This document shows, in pieces, positions 1 through 9,273 of a stretch of DNA of 32,002 bases. Numbering within the stretch: the first letter of the stretch is position 1; each line of letters opens with the position of its first letter. The DNA lies in NCBI GenBank assembly GCA_002690925.1, contig NZGD01000219.1, positions 1-32,002 on the forward strand. The letters are read 5' to 3'. The notes under the pieces are model-generated. The model ran no database searches. It had not been told where the DNA came from and saw only the letters and a list, made by a program, of their open reading frames with translations. Both the position numbers and the translations under genes were made by a program. Origin of the DNA: Rhodopirellula sp. (GTDB lineage Bacteria > Planctomycetota > Planctomycetia > Pirellulales > Pirellulaceae).

Positions 1-141
1 AATGGGATGCCGTGTACCTCAGATGATAGTCTGAACCATTCGGGTGAGTCACGCGGAGCAAGCTTCGCGACAGACGAGGGATCCGTTTCTGCTGACGACT
101 TGGCCCCGACCGCATCGCTTATGAAACCGGTGAAGTGTCGA

Positions 142-837
142 ATGAACCACGAGGGAACTCGCCAGTTCAATGTCGCTAGGGCGGGCACGGGGCGATGGAG
201 TATCAGTTTGCGGGAATACATGGGGTTGGTGACCCTTGTCATTTTGTCCATTGGGCTCGTTTTCTCAATCCGGCGGCTGCGGCATCTGGAGTTGGAAGTC
301 ACTAAACTGCGGGCAGAAACGGGGTATTTACAGGAGACAGAACCGGGGCAAATCGCCGCAGCGAAAGCACCTTCTGATCAGCCGCTGACATATCGAGTTC
401 GGGTGCGGGTGCCCGCTGGGCCAGCCAAATTTCGGGTCGCTTACAGTTCAGTATGGCCCAGTAAGGCGACGGGGCCGCAGTGGTACGGAGCTGTTCCGCT
501 GCCAGCAGGCGAGTCGCTCGTAACCATTCGGATTCTTGAGGACCCACGCGACAAAAAATGGAAGATTGCTTCGCTGGTCTCGAACGCTGAGGGCAATCAA
601 CGCATGGCCACGGTTCTGCCTCCTCCTCACGTCAGTATTTTTCGAGGTTCGCACGATGTGCTTAGCACAGGAGTGGGGCGTGAGACACTGGCTGTCCGGG
701 AAACCGATTCAATTCGCTTGCTTGATGAAAGATGGCTGGTCGGCGAGGGAGGCCTTCTGCTGTACGGTGATAGGGCCCCCAAGACGGACCAAATCGGTAT
801 TTACGCCGAATTGCAGCCGGATGTGGGTCCCCTGTGA
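142..837 (+). CDS. Hypothetical protein with one N-terminal membrane anchor
   Basis: Function not recognised. Using the ATG at 142 the product has 231 residues. A short basic N-terminus including RWSISLRE is followed by one hydrophobic segment at about residues 24-42 (GLVTLVILSIGLVFS), then a charged, probably coiled-coil stretch (RRLRHLELEVTKLRAETGYL). The rest is a soluble domain of about 160 residues with many short beta-like segments. This is the layout of an inner-membrane protein with one anchor. I prefer the ATG at 142 because GGTGA lies about 8 nt upstream. ATGs at 121 and 7 are in the same frame, and no in-frame stop separates position 7 from the window edge, so a longer protein starting outside the window cannot be excluded. 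The FAD oxidoreductase gene follows after about 80 nt on the same strand. Reading frame is credible; start uncertain. Confidence 0.6.
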   Translation: MNHEGTRQFNVARAGTGRWSISLREYMGLVTLVILSIGLVFSIRRLRHLELEVTKLRAETGYLQETEPGQIAAAKAPSDQPLTYRVRVRVPAGPAKFRVAYSSVWPSKATGPQWYGAVPLPAGESLVTIRILEDPRDKKWKIASLVSNAEGNQRMATVLPPPHVSIFRGSHDVLSTGVGRETLAVRETDSIRLLDERWLVGEGGLLLYGDRAPKTDQIGIYAELQPDVGPL

Positions 838-920
838 TTCGGGGTAAGCTTTGCATTCCTCGCGGAATTCAAGTTCTTTCGTTTTCACTGTCATTCTCTT
901 ACTGAAACCCCTGATTGCTC

Positions 921-2351
921 ATGCCCCGTGATTTCCTAAAAGGTGTTGAAGACCAATATGATGTTGTGGTGATCGGTAGCGGTTTGGGAGGCATGACCTC
1001 TGCCAACATTCTCGGCCGTGCGGGACATCGTGTTTTGTTGCTCGAGCAGCACTACAAGCTGGGAGGGCTGGCGACTTGGTTTCTTCGACCGGGCGGACAT
1101 GTTTTTGATATTTCCTTGCATGGCTTTCCGCATGGAATGATCAAGTCCTGCCGCCGCTATTGGAATCGCGACATCGCAGATCGAATTGTTCAGCTCAAAA
1201 ATATTCGGTTTGACAATCCACAGTTTTCCTTAACCACAACCTTCAATCGTGAAGATTTTACGAGGTTGCTGACAACGGACTTTGGAATTTCACCCGATAA
1301 GGTCAATGAATTTTTCGATACGGCTCGTGGGATGAATTTCTACGACGACCAGGCAACCACGACGCGGCAGCTGTTCGATCGCTTTTTCCCTGGCCGTGAT
1401 GATGTCGTTCGGCTCTTGATGGAGCCGATTACCTATGCCAACGGATCAACGCTAGAAGATCCAGCCATTACCTATGGAATTGTGTTCAGCAATTTCATGA
1501 ACAAGGGAGTCTTCATTTACGAAGGTGGAACAGATGATTTGGTCGCTCGGATGAAAAAAGAGCTGCAAGCGAATGGTGTGGATATACGAATCAATTGCGG
1601 TGTGGATCGGATTCATGTCCAGGATGGAAAGGTTGCTGCGGTCGAGACGCATGGTCGCCGGATTGGGTGTCGTGCCGTTGTCAGTAATGCAAACTTGAGA
1701 ACCACGATACTCAAAATGATCGGTCCTGAAAAACTTGATCGTGACTACGTCGATCAGACCGAAGCCGTCCGTCTGAATAACAGCAGTACACAGGTCTACA
1801 TGGCGTTGAAGCCTGGTGAAGAAATCGATGAATCCTCGGGTGATCTTTTCTTCACTAGCACATCTGAGGAATTCCGGACGGATCTCCTATTGAGCCGCGA
1901 TATCACGAGCCGCACGTTCAGTTTTTATTATCCGAGAACACGGCCAAGCAAGAAAGAACGCTTCGCCATCGTCAGTAGCACCAATGCCAATTGGTCGGAT
2001 TGGGCTGATCTCAATGAACACGATTACGAGGCCAGTAAGCAAGATCTGGTCGACACAACGATTGATGCTTTGGAAAAGTACATCCCCGGTATCCGAAATA
2101 AAATTGATCGTGCCGAGGCTGCGACTCCACGTACATTCAATCACTATACGCAGCACGAAATGGGAGCCAGCTTTGGAACTAAATTCGAAGGGCTCGGGGT
2201 AAGTCGAGCATTGCCGCAACAGGTCGGTGGTATGTACCACGCGGGAAGTGTTGGTATTATCATGAGTGGCTGGCTGGGGGCGATCAATTATGGTGTGATC
2301 GTTAGCAATGAGGTTGATCAACAACTTACCAGTGAGAGCCAACACACTTGA
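921..2351 (+). CDS. FAD-dependent oxidoreductase, phytoene desaturase / retinol saturase-like
   Basis: A flavoprotein of 476 residues in the amine-oxidase/CrtI superfamily, expected to saturate or desaturate an isoprenoid or similar hydrophobic substrate using FAD. The N-terminus has a clean dinucleotide-binding fold: [11 protein letters not shown] at about residues 14-24, the acidic E42 that ends the second strand (VLLLEQ), and the KLGG motif after it. The C-terminus has the family's second FAD contact ([10 protein letters not shown]...GWLGAINYG), where a glycine-rich segment is followed by a helix. Length suits the family. The frame opens at a TTG at 915, but the ATG two codons later gives the conventional N-terminus MPRDFL. 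It is followed by the FAH-family gene after only 16 nt, so the two are probably co-transcribed. The substrate cannot be read from the sequence; carotenoid, squalene-derived and quinone-like substrates are all possible. Confidence 0.85.
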   Translation: MPRDFLKGVEDQYDVVVIGSGLGGMTSANILGRAGHRVLLLEQHYKLGGLATWFLRPGGHVFDISLHGFPHGMIKSCRRYWNRDIADRIVQLKNIRFDNPQFSLTTTFNREDFTRLLTTDFGISPDKVNEFFDTARGMNFYDDQATTTRQLFDRFFPGRDDVVRLLMEPITYANGSTLEDPAITYGIVFSNFMNKGVFIYEGGTDDLVARMKKELQANGVDIRINCGVDRIHVQDGKVAAVETHGRRIGCRAVVSNANLRTTILKMIGPEKLDRDYVDQTEAVRLNNSSTQVYMALKPGEEIDESSGDLFFTSTSEEFRTDLLLSRDITSRTFSFYYPRTRPSKKERFAIVSSTNANWSDWADLNEHDYEASKQDLVDTTIDALEKYIPGIRNKIDRAEAATPRTFNHYTQHEMGASFGTKFEGLGVSRALPQQVGGMYHAGSVGIIMSGWLGAINYGVIVSNEVDQQLTSESQHT

Positions 2352-2367
2352 AGCAGGATCCGTGGTC

Positions 2368-3222
2368 ATGAGTCTCTGTCGTTATCAGGATGAGCAGGGC
2401 AAGCCCCAATATGCTCTTTATCGTCCCGGAGCGATTTGCCCTCTCAGGAATCTCACTGACGAGCCGCCGGTGGACGGCGAGATTTTTTCATGGGACGCAA
2501 GTCGGTTGGCCAGTCTGCAGCCTACGGATGAATCTCAGTGGGTGCCCGAGCCTACTCAATTGCTTCCCGTGGTCGGGCAACCCAGTAAGGTGATTTGTAT
2601 TGGCTTGAATTATCGCGATCACGCTATCGAGTCAGGTGCTGAGATTCCAAGTGAGCCTGTGGTTTTCAGTAAGTTCAATACAGCCTTGGTAGGGCACGGA
2701 GATGCGATTCGTCTGCCAGCAGTTTCAAGTGAAGTCGACTACGAAGCTGAATTGGTTGTTGTTATGGGAAAGAAGGCCAAGCATGTTTCTGCCGCCGTAG
2801 CGATGGATTACGTCTTCGGTTACACCTGTGGGCATGATGTCTCTGCTCGTGATTGGCAAAAAGGACGCCCCGGAGGCCAGTGGTTGTTGGGTAAGACGTT
2901 TGACACGTTCGCCCCCACGGGGCCCTGTATCGTGACTTCCGGCGAGGTGTCTGACCCAGCGAATCTTCGTGTTCGAATGCATCACAATGGCGAGGTCGTG
3001 CAGGATAGTACGACGGCTCAGCTGATTTTTGACATTCCAACCCTGATCGAACACCTGACAAAAATCGTGACGCTTTTACCAGGTGACTTGATCTTCACGG
3101 GGACGCCTCCAGGGGTGGGAGCTGCTCGTAATCCACCTGTGTTTCTTCAACCGGGCGACGAGTGCAAGGTTGAGATTGAAGGTGTCGGAACCTTGGCAAA
3201 CACTTGCATCGCTGATAAGTGA
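2368..3222 (+). CDS. Fumarylacetoacetate hydrolase (FAH) family protein
   Basis: A 284-residue metal-dependent enzyme of the FAH superfamily, which cleaves or isomerises C-C bonds next to a ketone in 2-oxo/2,4-dioxo acids (acylpyruvase, homoprotocatechuate isomerase, ureidoglycolate lyase and related activities). The family core is complete. The [12 protein letters not shown] segment at about 75-86 is followed by the metal ligands E126 and E128 in DYEAEL and D157 in [13 protein letters not shown]. Then come [18 protein letters not shown] and the late [14 protein letters not shown] loop. The region before residue 70 is a small variable N-terminal domain. I start at the ATG at 2368, with AGGA 9 nt upstream. 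An in-frame ATG at 2308 would add 20 residues inside the upstream gene and is unlikely. The 16-nt gap implies one transcript with the flavoprotein. Precise substrate unknown. Confidence 0.88.
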   Translation: MSLCRYQDEQGKPQYALYRPGAICPLRNLTDEPPVDGEIFSWDASRLASLQPTDESQWVPEPTQLLPVVGQPSKVICIGLNYRDHAIESGAEIPSEPVVFSKFNTALVGHGDAIRLPAVSSEVDYEAELVVVMGKKAKHVSAAVAMDYVFGYTCGHDVSARDWQKGRPGGQWLLGKTFDTFAPTGPCIVTSGEVSDPANLRVRMHHNGEVVQDSTTAQLIFDIPTLIEHLTKIVTLLPGDLIFTGTPPGVGAARNPPVFLQPGDECKVEIEGVGTLANTCIADK

Positions 3223-3309
3223 TTTGCCGCTGTCTCGTGATTCAAAACAGGTGCGGTACATCTGCGTGGTGTCTCACCTCGTGAGAGTTGAGGATTCGAC
3301 TGGTTGGGT

Positions 3310-3885
3310 TTACCAATGGCTTGCTGACTCATAGGCAAAGCCAGTTTCGGCGTCATACCAAATTGCAAATCCCGCACCGTTTTCGGCAACGGGACCCTGA
3401 TAGAAGACAACCTCAGTAGGACGCGGCCATCCCAGTCCACCAAAGTGCTGGTTGAAATCATCTTTTGTAAGGGTGACAAATTCGGGTGATGATTTACCTT
3501 CCATGGAATAATCTCCGAATTCGTCCCAAACTGCGTCAAACCAGGTTTCGATCAAGTCAGATTCAATCAGGTATCGGGCACGATATCCACGTGCAAACCG
3601 ATCAATGGTCAATTCGCGAGCGTCGGGTGGCAGATAGCGTTCCACTCGGGGATCACCGACCGTCTGTGTGACATCGTATTGAAAAACCCCAAAGCGGGAC
3701 TTGTCCATGAAGTGCATGATCACGCTGCAGGAAGGGATGAAGGCAAACAGCACCATTGGAAATCCCCACAAAAAAATCCGGGAGCGTTTCTTTTGAAGGC
3801 ATGGCGCGGCCAGAACAGCACTGCCCAGTAATATGCCCAACGTCCAAAAAGTGATCTTAAAAGGTAGGACGAAGTGCCAAAGCAT
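3310..3885 (-). CDS. Hypothetical protein with N-terminal membrane segments
   Basis: Not recognised. The 191-residue product has two hydrophobic stretches at about residues 5-29 and 37-57, separated by a basic loop (KKRSR). A mixed polar domain of about 130 residues follows. It should be an inner-membrane protein with a small soluble domain containing many acidic residues and a WFDAVWDEFGDY stretch. GGAG lies about 10 nt before the ATG on the minus strand, supporting the start. The gene is convergent with the FAH-family gene (gap 87 nt) and lies downstream of the aldehyde dehydrogenase gene on the same strand, 176 nt away. Co-transcription with it is possible but not evident. Coding is supported by the length, the organised hydrophobic N-terminus and the ribosome-binding site. 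Confidence 0.6.
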   Translation of the reverse strand: MLWHFVLPFKITFWTLGILLGSAVLAAPCLQKKRSRIFLWGFPMVLFAFIPSCSVIMHFMDKSRFGVFQYDVTQTVGDPRVERYLPPDARELTIDRFARGYRARYLIESDLIETWFDAVWDEFGDYSMEGKSSPEFVTLTKDDFNQHFGGLGWPRPTEVVFYQGPVAENGAGFAIWYDAETGFAYESASHW

Positions 3886-4061
3886 CTAGCGTTTACTCCA
3901 AAAAAAATGAGTAACAGGCGGCGCACGCATCAGTTCACGTCACCGTTGGATTGAGACGCTGTTGGCAAAGTGCCAGTCTGATCCAGGTGCTCTCGATTGG
4001 AAAGTGCCAGACGCAGCAGAGCGGTTCCCTGTCCTGTGTCACACGTCAGGCAACAACAGAA

Positions 4062-5621
4062 TCACGAGTCAGGGTAATCTGCGACGTAGATAGCTTTGAG
4101 CTCGGTATAGTCGGTGAACGTTTCTTCACAATTCACGCCTGCTCCGGGGCCGCCAGAAATACCCTGGCCAGCGTAGGGTAACCCGTATGCGATGGTGTTG
4201 TGGCAATTCACTTGGCACGTTCCGTCTCGAAAGCGTTTGGCGAGCTCAACACCGCGCGCGATATCCTGAGTCCACACACTGGCGCCCAAGCCGTAGGGAG
4301 TGCTGTTGGCAAGTTTTAGGGCCTGCTCGGTATCAGTGACTGGGCATATGGTCGCAAAAGCATGGAAGACTTCGGCTGGATTGCAGTTCAGGTCCGGAGC
4401 TGCACGGTAAATGGCAGGCTTGATGTAATAACCTTCCCGGCCTGCAACTTCTGCTGCACCGCCATCAAGGATCGGCTGACCTCCTCGAATGACGGTCTCT
4501 TGTTGTGCTGACAGAATGCGTGAACGCTGTGTTGAGTTGATCACGGCACCCAGTTGAGTGCCCTCGTCTGCTTGGTAACCAATTTTCAGGTCGGAAAAAA
4601 ATTCGCGTTGGGCATCAATAAAATCATCTGCGATCTTCTCCGCCACAAAAACACGATGGATCGTACAGCAAGTCTGTCCAAAGTGTTGGTTGGTGTGCCG
4701 ACCAATCATTCGAGCAACGGCTTGTGGGTCAGCATCTTCCAGAACAATGGCAGCTCCGTTTCCTCCCATCTCACGTTTCATGCGAGTGCCATGTCGGTCG
4801 CACGTTCGTAAGATGTGTTGGCCAACGCCGGGTGAACCTGTGAATGAGATGTAGCGAATCCCTGGGTGTTCAGCCATGAATTGGCCGGTCAGTTCTCCCC
4901 TGCCAGGTAAGACATTGATCACGCCTGGTGGAAAACCGGCTTCTTCTGCGAGTTTACCGATGTACAACGCTGACAGCGGTGTGTCCTCGGCAGGTTTGAT
5001 CAGAACACAATTGCCGGACAACAAGGCTGGGAAAATGAACCATGACGTCAACACGATCGGGTAGTTCCAAGGAATGATTCCAGCTACCACACCCCATGGC
5101 TCTCGATAGGTGTAACCTTCAATGTTGTCTGCTACTTGCATCTTCGACCCATCACCCAGCGAGATTCGTTTCGCGACATCGCAGAAGTACTCGGCGGTTG
5201 CCCGAATTTGAGCAAAGTCTCCTTCGGCCAACTCGGAGACTTTACCGCCATCACGAATCTCGCATGCCAGCAGAGCATCACGGTCTCGTTCACAAAGCTC
5301 GACCAGCTTCATGATCAACGCACACTTTTCCTCGACAGGAATGTCTCGCCAGCCATTGACACCGTTACCGTGAAACGCTCGTTGTCCCGCGGTCACCGCT
5401 GCGTTGACTTCGTCTTGACCCATTTCGCAGATGCTGGCAAGTGTTTCCAAAGATCCGGGGTCAATCGTATCGAACGTTGCGTTCATCGAGCCAGATACGG
5501 ACTGTCCATTGATAATGCCCCCATGGGGCTTACCCTCATTGTGGCAAAATTTCAGAAACTTCTCTGGCGTTGTGAATTGAGTGGCGGTTAACGCTTGAAT
5601 TTCTTTGCTTGCAGTGGACAT
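4062..5621 (-). CDS. NAD(P)-dependent aldehyde dehydrogenase
   Basis: A 519-residue aldehyde dehydrogenase, cytoplasmic, oxidising an aldehyde to the acid with NAD(P)+. The diagnostic residues are in place: the oxyanion-hole asparagine N186 in IIPWNYP, K209 in LIKPAE, the coenzyme turn FTGSPGVG at 260-267, the general base E284 in REMGG, and the nucleophile C318 in GQTCC. The spacing between E284 and C318 (34) equals that of classical ALDHs. The late ExF motif keeps E417 and F419, but the usual G-P that follows is H-A (EVFHAF). The C-terminus (GLPYAGQGISGGPG) resembles betaine/aminobutyraldehyde-type members, although the substrate cannot be assigned. AGG is present upstream of the ATG at 5621. 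The gene stands alone, with about 400 nt of non-coding sequence before it, which should hold its promoter. Confidence 0.9.
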   Translation of the reverse strand: MSTASKEIQALTATQFTTPEKFLKFCHNEGKPHGGIINGQSVSGSMNATFDTIDPGSLETLASICEMGQDEVNAAVTAGQRAFHGNGVNGWRDIPVEEKCALIMKLVELCERDRDALLACEIRDGGKVSELAEGDFAQIRATAEYFCDVAKRISLGDGSKMQVADNIEGYTYREPWGVVAGIIPWNYPIVLTSWFIFPALLSGNCVLIKPAEDTPLSALYIGKLAEEAGFPPGVINVLPGRGELTGQFMAEHPGIRYISFTGSPGVGQHILRTCDRHGTRMKREMGGNGAAIVLEDADPQAVARMIGRHTNQHFGQTCCTIHRVFVAEKIADDFIDAQREFFSDLKIGYQADEGTQLGAVINSTQRSRILSAQQETVIRGGQPILDGGAAEVAGREGYYIKPAIYRAAPDLNCNPAEVFHAFATICPVTDTEQALKLANSTPYGLGASVWTQDIARGVELAKRFRDGTCQVNCHNTIAYGLPYAGQGISGGPGAGVNCEETFTDYTELKAIYVADYPDS

Positions 5622-6023
5622 GACTTACCTGCTGGTCTTTGCGGGATGTGACTTGCTGTCGCATAAGATAGTCGATTCGGTCAATCATGTGTGTGGCCCT
5701 GAAATGAGATGTCAGATTCAGGTTTTTGCTAGATAGAGAACCAGAAAAGAGTGCGCGGGAGCGTCTGTTTTGTTGGTGTTTTTAGATAGCCGCCGGACGG
5801 GAGCCAACATCGTCATTTGCGTTCCCTCTGGTACGTTGGCCGCTCAGGAGCAGCATTCGGTGTTCTTCGGTGCGTCACTCGAGGGGGGAATACTCACTTG
5901 CCCATTGTCCGATAGGGCCTCGTCATACATGCAAAATGGCCGGCACACGAAGATGTGTGCCGGCCATTCCCTATAGTTTGCAGCTTCCATCAGTACGCTG
6001 AAAGCAAATTACCTGGGATACGA
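5622..6023. other. Non-coding stretch between ALDH and DUF1559 genes
   Basis: About 400 nt without a credible gene. It contains the start region of the aldehyde dehydrogenase gene on one side and the terminator hairpin of the DUF1559 gene on the other. A 68-codon frame at 5770-5976 starts with TTG, runs through the hairpin and has no recognisable features, so I do not call it. No promoter hexamers stood out clearly enough to annotate. Confidence 0.5.
5935..5968 (-). terminator. Strong hairpin terminator of the DUF1559 gene
   Basis: A perfect 14-bp inverted repeat, with arms AATGGCCGGCACAC and GTGTGCCGGCCATT, surrounds a 6-nt loop. It lies 55 nt beyond the DUF1559 stop codon. Read on the minus strand the second arm runs into TTTT, of which two bases are in the stem, so the U tract is short. 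The GC-rich stem and its position make termination the best explanation. Confidence 0.75.
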
Positions 6024-7262
6024 TTACTGATTGAGCTGCTCTTCGATCGTTTCCTTAGCAGCGCGGGTGCCCATGGAGCCCCACAGCCCGTAGGGACTCT
6101 CTGAGCCTGGGGCACGTGGCCCAGTTCGGGAACGTCGGACGGTCCCAATGTTCTGATCTCCAGCTTCAATCGAATCAGTGATAAAGATCACCGCACCATC
6201 GGCCATCAAAATATGACAGCCACCTTGGTGGCGACTGCTGGGCGGGAACATCCCAAGCCCTGTTGCGCCAAATGCGGTGCACACTTCCTTGTTGGGTGGG
6301 CGTATCGTGTTCATTCCTGAGAATAGGGCATTACCATTCGCCCAGCGGTAGCCGCGGCCCTGCCCACTCGAGACGACGCGTGTTCCATCAAGCCAGAACT
6401 GCGGACGTTCCGGGTCCAAGTCTGCTTGGCAAGCAAGCGGATTATCCTGCACGACCGTCGGACTGATTCCCGTACGGGCTTTGGTCCGCACGTCCCTGTC
6501 ACCAAGATCGGTGGTGAGCTCCCCGCACATGATCGTGTTCGACAATCCATCGAGTATGTCGCGAAATTTGGTTACTGAGCGAGCGACGAAAGTTCCTCGT
6601 CCAGCGGCACGAATTTCCTGGGCTCGAAAATTGCTGATCACCAGTCGCGAAGTATAGGGGCCCGCATCGGAGTATCGATTGGCATCCCCCAGGCAGGCGC
6701 CGTAGTTGGTACGTCCCATTGCAGGTGGGCCAGTTCCTGGATCGCTTGGGCATCGCAGCGTCGGGATCTCGGTCATCCATGGTTTGTAGGCTGAGTTACG
6801 AGTCGTTGTTCGCGGCGACTGGTTTGTCTCGTCGGTTGCGGTCGGCCCCATCGCTGGCCAAGCCGGAATGCGTAAGGTGCCCGGGTTGCTCAAATCCTCG
6901 CTGTTGGGATTGCTGATTTGCTCCCAAAGCGCCTGCTGTTCGATGAACGGTGTCAAACTCACGAGGTAGCTGAGCGACATGTTGTTGGTGCGGTCAGATG
7001 CTCGGAAGTAACGATCACCTCCCTGCAAGTTCCCGCCAGTTCCGCCAAGTTGTTGCGGCAATTGTTTGTAGGCTGAATGGTAGTTATGAAGCCCCAATCC
7101 AATCTGCTTGAAATTGTTGCTGCAGCTCATCCGCCTTGCCGCCTCACGCGCGGCTTGCACTGCCGGAAGTAGGAGGCCGACGAGAACGCCGATGATCGCG
7201 ATGACCACCAGCAACTCCACGAGCGTGAAGCCGGCTCTGTTGCGAAGTGTTCTATAAGACAT
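6024..7262 (-). CDS. DUF1559 protein with type II pseudopilin N-terminus
   Basis: A 412-residue member of the DUF1559 family, which is greatly expanded in planctomycetes. The N-terminus carries a prepilin-peptidase signal: a short basic leader, then cleavage between G11 and F12, the mature-residue-5 glutamate E16, and a hydrophobic helix ([23 protein letters not shown]). The family signature [29 protein letters not shown] follows. The C-terminal part has the usual late motifs: [20 protein letters not shown], where an arginine/histidine pair is followed by a buried DG turn. Such proteins are thought to be exported and assembled by a type II secretion/pilus-like machine, but their function is not established. 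It lies 77 nt downstream of a small lipoprotein gene on the same strand and ends at a hairpin terminator, so the two genes probably form an operon. Confidence 0.92.
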   Translation of the reverse strand: MSYRTLRNRAGFTLVELLVVIAIIGVLVGLLLPAVQAAREAARRMSCSNNFKQIGLGLHNYHSAYKQLPQQLGGTGGNLQGGDRYFRASDRTNNMSLSYLVSLTPFIEQQALWEQISNPNSEDLSNPGTLRIPAWPAMGPTATDETNQSPRTTTRNSAYKPWMTEIPTLRCPSDPGTGPPAMGRTNYGACLGDANRYSDAGPYTSRLVISNFRAQEIRAAGRGTFVARSVTKFRDILDGLSNTIMCGELTTDLGDRDVRTKARTGISPTVVQDNPLACQADLDPERPQFWLDGTRVVSSGQGRGYRWANGNALFSGMNTIRPPNKEVCTAFGATGLGMFPPSSRHQGGCHILMADGAVIFITDSIEAGDQNIGTVRRSRTGPRAPGSESPYGLWGSMGTRAAKETIEEQLNQ

Positions 7263-7339
7263 GGAAAACCCGATAAGAATGAGTAAAAAAGAGAATCTAA
7301 CGGTGTTCGGTGCCGCATCCGTGCTGAGTTCGGGCGATG

Positions 7340-7519
7340 CTATTGGCGATCACCGCCCGACTCGTACTCTTCTCGCATCTGATCGTCTTCCGCCTGAGTT
7401 TTGGCCTCTTCGGCGGTCAGCGCGTTGTCGGACGGTGCCACGACTGTGTTGCCGTCTGGTCCACAGCCCACATAGGCCAAGCCCGAAAGAAAAGTGAGAA
7501 TCAGCAATACGTTCTTCAT
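7340..7519 (-). CDS. Small secreted lipoprotein next to DUF1559 gene
   Basis: A 59-residue protein starting at the ATG at 7519 ([20 protein letters not shown]). It has a basic start, a hydrophobic core and a lipobox-like end with the candidate lipidated cysteine C19. The remaining 40 residues are polar and strongly acidic ([20 protein letters not shown]), with no fold I recognise. Small lipoproteins of this kind commonly neighbour DUF1559 genes in planctomycetes, though usually downstream. Here it is upstream, 77 nt before the pseudopilin gene, so it would be the first gene of the transcript. An in-frame ATG at 7570 would put 17 polar residues in front of the signal peptide and is rejected. 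Confidence 0.7.
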   Translation of the reverse strand: MKNVLLILTFLSGLAYVGCGPDGNTVVAPSDNALTAEEAKTQAEDDQMREEYESGGDRQ

Positions 7520-7974
7520 GCAATCGCTCTCAAATAATGGTTGACCGGTGGTTCTGCCGGTGGATGCCATGCACCGAGCAGCACTTTGAATTGTTCGCTA
7601 AACCTCAAGCGTTCACTTCCCCAGGGTTGAGGCCGAGTGTGCGTCGCCCGCCAGCGTTGGCAATATATGGAGGAGGCTAGGCTTCCGGAAACTGGACTCG
7701 CCGATTTGCTTGCGAAGTGGCAAAAAAAACACCCTTCACTGTTTTTACAGGCCTGATATTTGACACGTACCCGATATTTTTTCGGAGCATGCCCTCTCAC
7801 GTACGCATTGTTGAAGCAATGCTCAGTCGTGATACCGCAGTCTCCCTCCCGCGGAGCGTCTTGCTGGCGGGGGCCGAGTGTAAGTGTCCAGTTGGGATTT
7901 CTGTTTCCAGTGCGGACGGGCGACACCGATTATCGGTGCAACTCACAGGAAGCTCAGCATTGAACCCTAAGCAC
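7520..7974. other. Non-coding stretch upstream of the lipoprotein gene
   Basis: About 455 nt between the start of the small lipoprotein gene and the end of the DUF1552 gene. It should contain the promoter of the lipoprotein/DUF1559 transcript and the 3' end of the cytochrome/DUF1552 transcript. I see no convincing terminator hairpin with a T tract and no gene. Frames on both strands here have atypical composition (many W, C, R) and start inside neighbouring genes or at weak codons. Confidence 0.45.
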
Positions 7975-9273
7975 TCAGCTAATCTCGTTAATCAGCCCCG
8001 TGCTGTCACCAACATTCTTCTTGTCGACCCCCATTGCTTTCGCGAGAGACCGCCACAGATTCGCAATTGGTGTTCCCTCGGCATAGCGAACATGCTGTCC
8101 GGTCTGGATTGCTCCACCGCATCGTCCGGCGATCACAGTTGGAAGATTATTGCACACGTGATGTTCACCGCTGCTGAGACCAGATCCCAACAAAAAGGCG
8201 GTGTTGTCTAATAAAGTGCCATCGCCTTCTTTAATCGTCTGCATTTTTTTAACTAGGTGCGCAAACTGTTCGAGGTGAAAGAGGTCCAGCTTTTCCAGTT
8301 GTTTCCTAATGGTGTCGTTGTGTTGGCCGTGAGTCCACGAATGATGCTGGATTGGCTTGTCAAACCAGCCCTCGACTTCAAGAGGCGATCCCCATCGTTC
8401 AGGACCAGTCATCAGTGTTGCGACCCGGGTAAGGTCACTCTGCAAAGCGAGGATCATCAGATCACCCATAACCTGAATGAACTCATCTCGTCGCATGGCC
8501 TGCCAGGGTTTGATGGGGGTTGTTGGGTTAAGCCTGGCAATGTCATCCTGTCGGCGCCGCACCCTTGTAATCTGCTTTTCCACGGTTCGGACTGCATCGG
8601 TGTACTCAGACAGCTTGTGTCGATCCAAGGTGCTTAATCGCGGTTGAAGACTTCTTGCGTCTTCCATCACAAGATCCAGCACGCTGCTACTGTTGACATG
8701 TTGTTCAACGCGGAATAGACGCTTGAAGACATCCGCAGGGTCACGTAATGATCTTGCAACATGTCCATGCCCAAACCATGAAATGTTATCAAAGTAAATG
8801 GATTCTCGATTGTCTTCGTAAGGGTTGCAGCTTAGCTCAAGCGAACGGAAACTGGTTTTCAAGCCAGTTTTGTCGGCGATGATTTGATCAATGGTGCGTT
8901 TCAGGGGATAGCCAGCGGGAGACAATTCGTCTGGGGCAGCGCTGCTAAGCCAGCATGTGCTGGCCTGTGCGTGTCCATCGGTCCCAGCAACTTTGATTCG
9001 GTCAAGATTGCTGAGAACCAGTATGTGTTCGCGTACCGATTCAATCGGTTTCAAAGTCGGACTTAGTTTGTAGTCTTGTCCGACCTCAGCCAAGTTCCAT
9101 GCAGTCTGGACGACACCATTAGGAATATAAAAGAAGGCCAAGCGTCGCGGGGCAACCACTTGGGTTGCTGCTTGAACGACTGTGCCGTGCTGCATGGCTT
9201 CAAGCAATGGCAGTGCAATGGCGGCACCGGATCCGCGAAGTACTGCCCGACGTGCTAACTTGTGTAATCTCAT
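7975..9273 (-). CDS. DUF1552 family exported protein
   Basis: A 432-residue DUF1552 protein. The N-terminus has a twin-arginine-like signal (R8-R9 in ARRAVLRG) followed by a hydrophobic stretch ending near residue 28, so folded export to the periplasm is likely. The family pattern is visible: APRRLAFFYIPNGV near 42-54, LSPTLKPIESVREHILVLSNLD near 70-91, the H-rich centre (WFGHGHVARSLRDP), SEYTDAVRTVEKQI, and LLDNTAFLLGSGLSSGEHH in the C-terminal third. Biochemical function is unknown. DUF1552 genes are regularly paired with DUF1592-type cytochrome genes, as here. Its ATG overlaps the last 4 nt of the upstream cytochrome gene (ATGA), which implies translational coupling and a shared transcript. 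Confidence 0.92.
   Translation of the reverse strand: MRLHKLARRAVLRGSGAAIALPLLEAMQHGTVVQAATQVVAPRRLAFFYIPNGVVQTAWNLAEVGQDYKLSPTLKPIESVREHILVLSNLDRIKVAGTDGHAQASTCWLSSAAPDELSPAGYPLKRTIDQIIADKTGLKTSFRSLELSCNPYEDNRESIYFDNISWFGHGHVARSLRDPADVFKRLFRVEQHVNSSSVLDLVMEDARSLQPRLSTLDRHKLSEYTDAVRTVEKQITRVRRRQDDIARLNPTTPIKPWQAMRRDEFIQVMGDLMILALQSDLTRVATLMTGPERWGSPLEVEGWFDKPIQHHSWTHGQHNDTIRKQLEKLDLFHLEQFAHLVKKMQTIKEGDGTLLDNTAFLLGSGLSSGEHHVCNNLPTVIAGRCGGAIQTGQHVRYAEGTPIANLWRSLAKAMGVDKKNVGDSTGLINEIS

Noticed and set aside
1887..2369. Minus-strand frame of 160 codons
   Set aside because: Antisense shadow of the flavoprotein gene, with no recognisable domain.
3968..4008. Repeated AAAGTGCCAG 10-mer
   Set aside because: Only two copies, not regularly spaced or palindromic; chance is adequate to explain it.
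5136..5591. Plus-strand frame of 151 codons
   Set aside because: Fully antisense to the catalytic domain of the aldehyde dehydrogenase; no independent signals.
5770..5976. Plus-strand frame of 68 codons
   Set aside because: TTG start, no ribosome-binding site, and it reads through the terminator hairpin at 5935-5968.
7516..7926. Minus-strand frame of 136 codons containing a CxxCH-like CFFCH
   Set aside because: It has no signal peptide, is rich in W, R and C, overlaps the real lipoprotein start, and lies in a promoter region. The heme-like motif is most likely chance.
7717..8211. Plus-strand frame of 164 codons
   Set aside because: Extends antisense into the DUF1552 gene and has no features of its own.
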